Below the pieces are notes generated by a model, which saw only the letters and a program-made list of their open reading frames with translations, did not search any database and had not been told where the DNA came from. Below, one piece after another: positions 4,447-6,698 of a stretch of DNA of 6,698 bases (within the stretch, counting starts at the first letter, position 1; each line of letters starts with the position of its first letter). This stretch comes from Oscillospiraceae bacterium (GTDB lineage Bacteria; Bacillota; Clostridia; Oscillospirales; Ruminococcaceae): assembly GCA_902798675.1 (NCBI GenBank), contig CADBXQ010000042.1:1-6698 (forward strand). The letters run 5' to 3'. A program made the translations under genes and the position numbers.

Positions 4447-6698
4447 GGAGCTGACCCGAAGAGTGTCATACTAGGCGGGCTGTCTGTTTTGTTGCTTACG
4501 TGCGGCGGTTTTTCCATGGTGAACACCTGGGACACCAGTAATAATTCTCAAATCCAATCAAGCTCTTCTTTAGATCCTAAAAATGATGGCGCTAAACCAG
4601 GACAAAATTCAGATTTTGAATTTAACCGAGATAATTGGAAAAAGGAAGATGAGGCAGACAAAAAAAGAAAACTTCCCGGTTCTGAGGGTGGATCGTCTGG
4701 CGGAGGTGGCGGATCTGCTGGAGAAAGGAGAAAAGATGCTTTCGGAAGGTTGAATGAAGGCAGAAGATTTCCTGGAGGCGGCGGTGGATCTGACTTTGGC
4801 AATTTTGGAAGAGGAAGATTTGACGGCAAAGGATCGCAGGCTAGAGGTCGTGTTGGAAGAATCGCAAGGGATTCAGATGGCGTTGAAGCAAAGGCAAAAT
4901 ATGGCCCGAATAATGAATTTGAAAATCGAATTAAGCAATTTGAAGATTTGCAAAGGAATATGCAAAACAGAATAAATCAACTGGAAACCGAAAAAGTCGG
5001 CTTTATTAATCAACTAAACACATTCAGAAGCGAAATTGATTCATTAAAAAAATCCAATCAAGCCAAAGATAGCGAAATTGCCAAACTGAGGACTGAATTA
5101 GATAAAGTAAATCGTGAAAACTTGAATTTAAAAAACAATAGCAGAAATTTACAAAATCAAGTTGGCAACGCAAATGATTTGATTGTTAAATTGCAGCAAG
5201 AAAATGCAGAGTTAAGAAACACAAATGTTGGATTGAAAAGAGAAAATGTTGAGTTAAAAAATGCAAATAATGGATTCCAGAAAGAAAATGCAAGGCTGCA
5301 AAACGTAAATGCTGGATTGCAGCAAGAAAATGCAAGGCTGCAAAACGTAAATGTTGGATTGCAGCAAGAAAATGCAAGGCTGCAAAATGCAAATGTTGAA
5401 CTAACAAATCGTGTTAATAATTTGACAAATCAGCTTAATGTTTTGCAGAATGAAAATATTAGACTTAAGGATGATTTGAAAAAATCAAGCAGTGATAATG
5501 CTGAATTGGTTAATGTAACTGAACAGTTGAGAAACAGAATTAGTGGTTTGCAGGTTGAAATTGGTTTGTTACAGGGTCAGTTGAATGCTGTTGAGCAACA
5601 AAATAAAGATTTGAATGAGCGGTTGAAGAATTTGGGTAGTTTGTTGACTGTAGCTGAGGCTTTGCAGAAAGATTGGCAGACTGAAAAAGGGCAGTTACAG
5701 AACCAGGTTAATGAACTGAATGAGCAAAATGTTGAATTGAAAGAGCAGTTGAAGAATAAAGATGATAAGTTGCAGAAATTGAATGAGCAGTTGAAGAATA
5801 AAGATGATGAATTGAAGAGATTGAATGAGCGGTTGAAGAAGCAAGATGATGAATTGAAGAGATTACAGGATGAATTGAAGAATAAGATTAATGAACTGAA
5901 TAAGCAAAATAAAGATTTGAATGAGCAGTTGAAGAAGCAAGATGATGAATTGAAGAATAAGTTGAATGCTGCTGAGAATCAAAATAAAGATTTGAATGGG
6001 CAATTGGAGAAGGCTAAGGAGCAAAATGATGAATTTCAGAAAAAGCTTAATAAATTTGAGGATTTGAAAATTGTAAGCTCGAATTTTAATATTCCAAAAA
6101 CGGACTCTAAAAATAATAATTTGCAGATTCAAAATAACAAAGATATGAATATTGCTGTTTTAGGAAATGGTGAATTGAAGAACAAAGATGCTGAATTGGA
6201 AGAGCAGTTGCAGAAGCAGAATAATGAATTGAAGAATAAGAATGCCGAATTGCAGGAATTGAATGAGCAGTTTGAAGCTAAAAATGCTGAATTGCAGAAT
6301 AAGTTGAATGATGCTGAGAATCAAAATAAAGATTTGAATGGGCAATTGGAGAAGCAAGATGTTGATTGGGAAAAAGCGCAGGCTGAATTTAATAAATTGC
6401 AAGCTGAGTTGCAAGGTTATATTAATAAATATGAGAAAGAAAATGCTGAATTGCAGAATAAGTTGAATGATGCTGAGAATCAAAATAAAGATTTGAATGG
6501 GCATGATGCTGAGAATCAAAATAAAGATTTGAATGAGCAGCTGAAGAAGGCCAATAATGAATTGACGAATCAGATTAATGCGCTTAAGAACAAAGATGAT
6601 GAGTTGCAAGGTTATATTAATAAATATGAGAAAGAAAATGCTGAATTGCAGAATAAGTTGAATGATGCTGAGAATCAAAATAAAGATTTGAATGGGCA
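4198..6698 (+). CDS. Giant repetitive coiled-coil protein with Nif11-like double-glycine leader (3' end outside window)
   Basis: I do not recognise this gene as a named protein. The frame is open from ATG 4198 (ideal RBS) to the window end, 833 codons without a stop. In order: residues 1-83 resemble a Nif11-type leader ending ELSDDMLDQVAGG; 89-108 form one uncharged hydrophobic segment; 109-160 are polar; 160-226 are Gly/Arg-rich with two GGGGGS runs; from about 240 to the end is coiled coil rich in N, K, L, E, Q and D, with almost no Pro, Cys or Trp. A Pro-containing break lies at about 622-661. The coiled coil contains 14-residue tandem repeats (334-403 and 518-559) and longer repeats near the end. 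Known for the leader class: recognition and cleavage after GG by a peptidase-containing ABC transporter. Inferred: export of a fibrous protein that may stay membrane-anchored by the hydrophobic segment. A cytoplasmic or structural role with a chance leader-like N-terminus is the alternative. No transporter or modifying enzyme is adjacent. The reading frame is certain; the function is not. Confidence 0.9.
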   Translation, partial: MNTVGFIFYNRIMTDSLKRDKLNFLDNEYKIYEFFCENGYNKNFDIFKVELKDFLNSDETVKMLCDYDDSELSDDMLDQVAGGGADPKSVILGGLSVLLLTCGGFSMVNTWDTSNNSQIQSSSSLDPKNDGAKPGQNSDFEFNRDNWKKEDEADKKRKLPGSEGGSSGGGGGSAGERRKDAFGRLNEGRRFPGGGGGSDFGNFGRGRFDGKGSQARGRVGRIARDSDGVEAKAKYGPNNEFENRIKQFEDLQRNMQNRINQLETEKVGFINQLNTFRSEIDSLKKSNQAKDSEIAKLRTELDKVNRENLNLKNNSRNLQNQVGNANDLIVKLQQENAELRNTNVGLKRENVELKNANNGFQKENARLQNVNAGLQQENARLQNVNVGLQQENARLQNANVELTNRVNNLTNQLNVLQNENIRLKDDLKKSSSDNAELVNVTEQLRNRISGLQVEIGLLQGQLNAVEQQNKDLNERLKNLGSLLTVAEALQKDWQTEKGQLQNQVNELNEQNVELKEQLKNKDDKLQKLNEQLKNKDDELKRLNERLKKQDDELKRLQDELKNKINELNKQNKDLNEQLKKQDDELKNKLNAAENQNKDLNGQLEKAKEQNDEFQKKLNKFEDLKIVSSNFNIPKTDSKNNNLQIQNNKDMNIAVLGNGELKNKDAELEEQLQKQNNELKNKNAELQELNEQFEAKNAELQNKLNDAENQNKDLNGQLEKQDVDWEKAQAEFNKLQAELQGYINKYEKENAELQNKLNDAENQNKDLNGHDAENQNKDLNEQLKKANNELTNQINALKNKDDELQGYINKYEKENAELQNKLNDAENQNKDLNG
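4462..4521 (+). other. Hydrophobic (possible transmembrane) segment after the leader
   Basis: Residues 89-108 (Ser to Val; ILGGLSVLLLTCGGF in the middle) contain no charged residue. They begin six residues after the predicted GG cleavage site. The length suits one membrane helix. A Cys at 102 is preceded by LLT, which is a poor lipobox and lies far from the N-terminus, so a lipoprotein is unlikely. Confidence 0.55.
5197..5406 (+). repeat. Five tandem 42-nt repeats (14-residue coiled-coil units)
   Basis: The units are 5197-5238, 5239-5280, 5281-5322, 5323-5364 and 5365-5406. The protein consensus is QENARLQNVNVGLQ, residues 334-403. The third and fourth units are nearly identical in DNA, while the first two are more diverged, so expansion was probably most recent in the middle to right part. 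Each unit is two heptads with Leu at positions 6 and 13 (one Phe exception at 13 of unit two) and Asn at 3 and 10, which places Leu at 'd' and Asn at 'a'. Confidence 0.93.
5749..5874 (+). repeat. Three tandem 42-nt repeats (LKNKDDELKRLNEQ-type)
   Basis: The units are 5749-5790, 5791-5832 and 5833-5874. They encode LKNKDDKLQKLNEQ, LKNKDDELKRLNER and LKKQDDELKRLQDE (residues 518-559). The length is again 14 residues, but the sequence differs from the upstream array. This suggests that a two-heptad unit was duplicated independently more than once. Confidence 0.9.
5956..6012 (+). repeat. Dispersed repeat copy, 57 nt, matching 6298-6354 with one mismatch
   Basis: The segment encodes NKLNAAENQNKDLNGQLEK and matches 6298-6354 (NKLNDAENQNKDLNGQLEK), the only difference being GCT versus GAT. 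The two copies are 342 nt apart (114 codons), so the frame is kept. The core NQNKDLN is shared with the later copies near 6481 and 6676. Confidence 0.88.
6281..6698 (+). repeat. Three identical 64-nt copies; two lie in a 99-nt perfect direct repeat
   Basis: Copies at 6281-6344, 6440-6503 and 6635-6698 are identical over 64 nt and encode NAELQNKLNDAENQNKDLNG. The last two extend leftward into a perfect 99-nt match (6405-6503 and 6600-6698) offset by 195 nt, or 65 codons. The third copy reaches the final base of the window, so the true repeat may be longer. All offsets are multiples of three, so the frame is preserved. Confidence 0.95.
6469..6540 (+). repeat. 36-nt tandem duplication (12-residue unit DAENQNKDLN..)
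   Basis: Two copies of a 36-nt unit begin at 6469 and 6505, encoding DAENQNKDLNGH and DAENQNKDLNEQ. The junction GGGCATGATGCT looks like GGGCA of one repeat copy joined to TGATGCT of another, where other copies continue GGGCAATTGGAG. A 12-residue step is not a multiple of seven and would shift the heptad register. Confidence 0.85.

Noticed and set aside
4548..4829. Pro-rich minus-strand frame
   Set aside because: Its PPPPP runs are the antisense of the Gly-rich spacer codons in the real gene; no start signals of its own.
4724..4975. Internal RBS-like AAAGGAG (4724-4730) with ATG at 4736, and a second frame from ATG 4754 encoding 73 residues
   Set aside because: The Shine-Dalgarno-like bases encode Glu-Arg-Arg in the main frame. 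The ATG at 4736 gives only five codons before TGA. The following frame has no recognisable family and lies wholly inside the coiled-coil gene. Most likely coincidental.
5197..5406. CRISPR-like array
   Set aside because: The 42-nt repeats are contiguous without unique spacers, diverge at synonymous and conservative sites, and keep an open coding frame with heptad periodicity.
5863..6678. Long hydrophobic open frames on the minus strand (5863-6132 and 6160-6678)
   Set aside because: They are the reverse complement of the repetitive coiled-coil frame: TTG/CAG/AAT-rich repeats read backwards give Ile/Leu/Gln-rich frames. They have no independent RBS or family similarity and simply mirror the repeats.

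Overview
The window comes from a low-GC bacterium, most likely a Clostridia-type member of the Bacillota. The support is inferential: AAAGGAG-type ribosome binding sites, sigma-A-like promoters, a GTG-started ClpB whose N-domain reads like clostridial ClpB, and a RecN whose middle part resembles the Bacillus type. The AT-rich intergenic DNA and a possibly broken recN would fit a host-associated or genome-reduced lineage, but the window does not prove this.

Layout. Positions 1-797 hold the 3' half of recN (DNA double-strand break repair, + strand). It may be frameshifted at the extreme left edge. A strong bidirectional hairpin terminator (805-847) separates it from the convergent clpB (862-3468, - strand), a complete disaggregase gene with its own promoter and RBS. 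Next is an AT-rich, divergent intergenic region of about 730 bp (3469-4197). It carries the clpB promoter, a near-consensus + strand promoter at 3849-3876, a doubtful 10-codon minigene, and a leader of about 310 nt. From 4198 to the window end runs one large + strand reading frame with no stop (at least 833 residues).

That last gene is the notable part. Its first 83 residues look like a Nif11-type, double-glycine leader of the kind found on RiPP/bacteriocin precursors, ending ELSDDMLDQVAGG. A short modified peptide does not follow. Instead there is a single hydrophobic segment, a Gly/Arg-rich flexible spacer, and then about 600 or more residues of Asn/Lys/Leu/Glu/Gln-rich coiled coil. The coiled coil was built by tandem and dispersed duplication: 42-nt units encoding 14 residues, then longer repeats up to 99 nt identical. 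The window ends exactly at the base where the copies of the last repeat diverge, so this looks like a contig broken by the gene's own repeats, and the gene is probably longer than seen.

How the genes relate. recN and clpB are ordinary housekeeping and stress genes, convergent to one another, with no evident functional link to the coiled-coil gene. The coiled-coil gene has its own promoter. No peptidase-containing ABC transporter or modifying enzyme lies in the window, so any export or processing machinery must be encoded elsewhere. The working hypothesis is a large fibrous protein exported and trimmed by a double-glycine peptidase transporter, perhaps anchored to the membrane by its hydrophobic segment.
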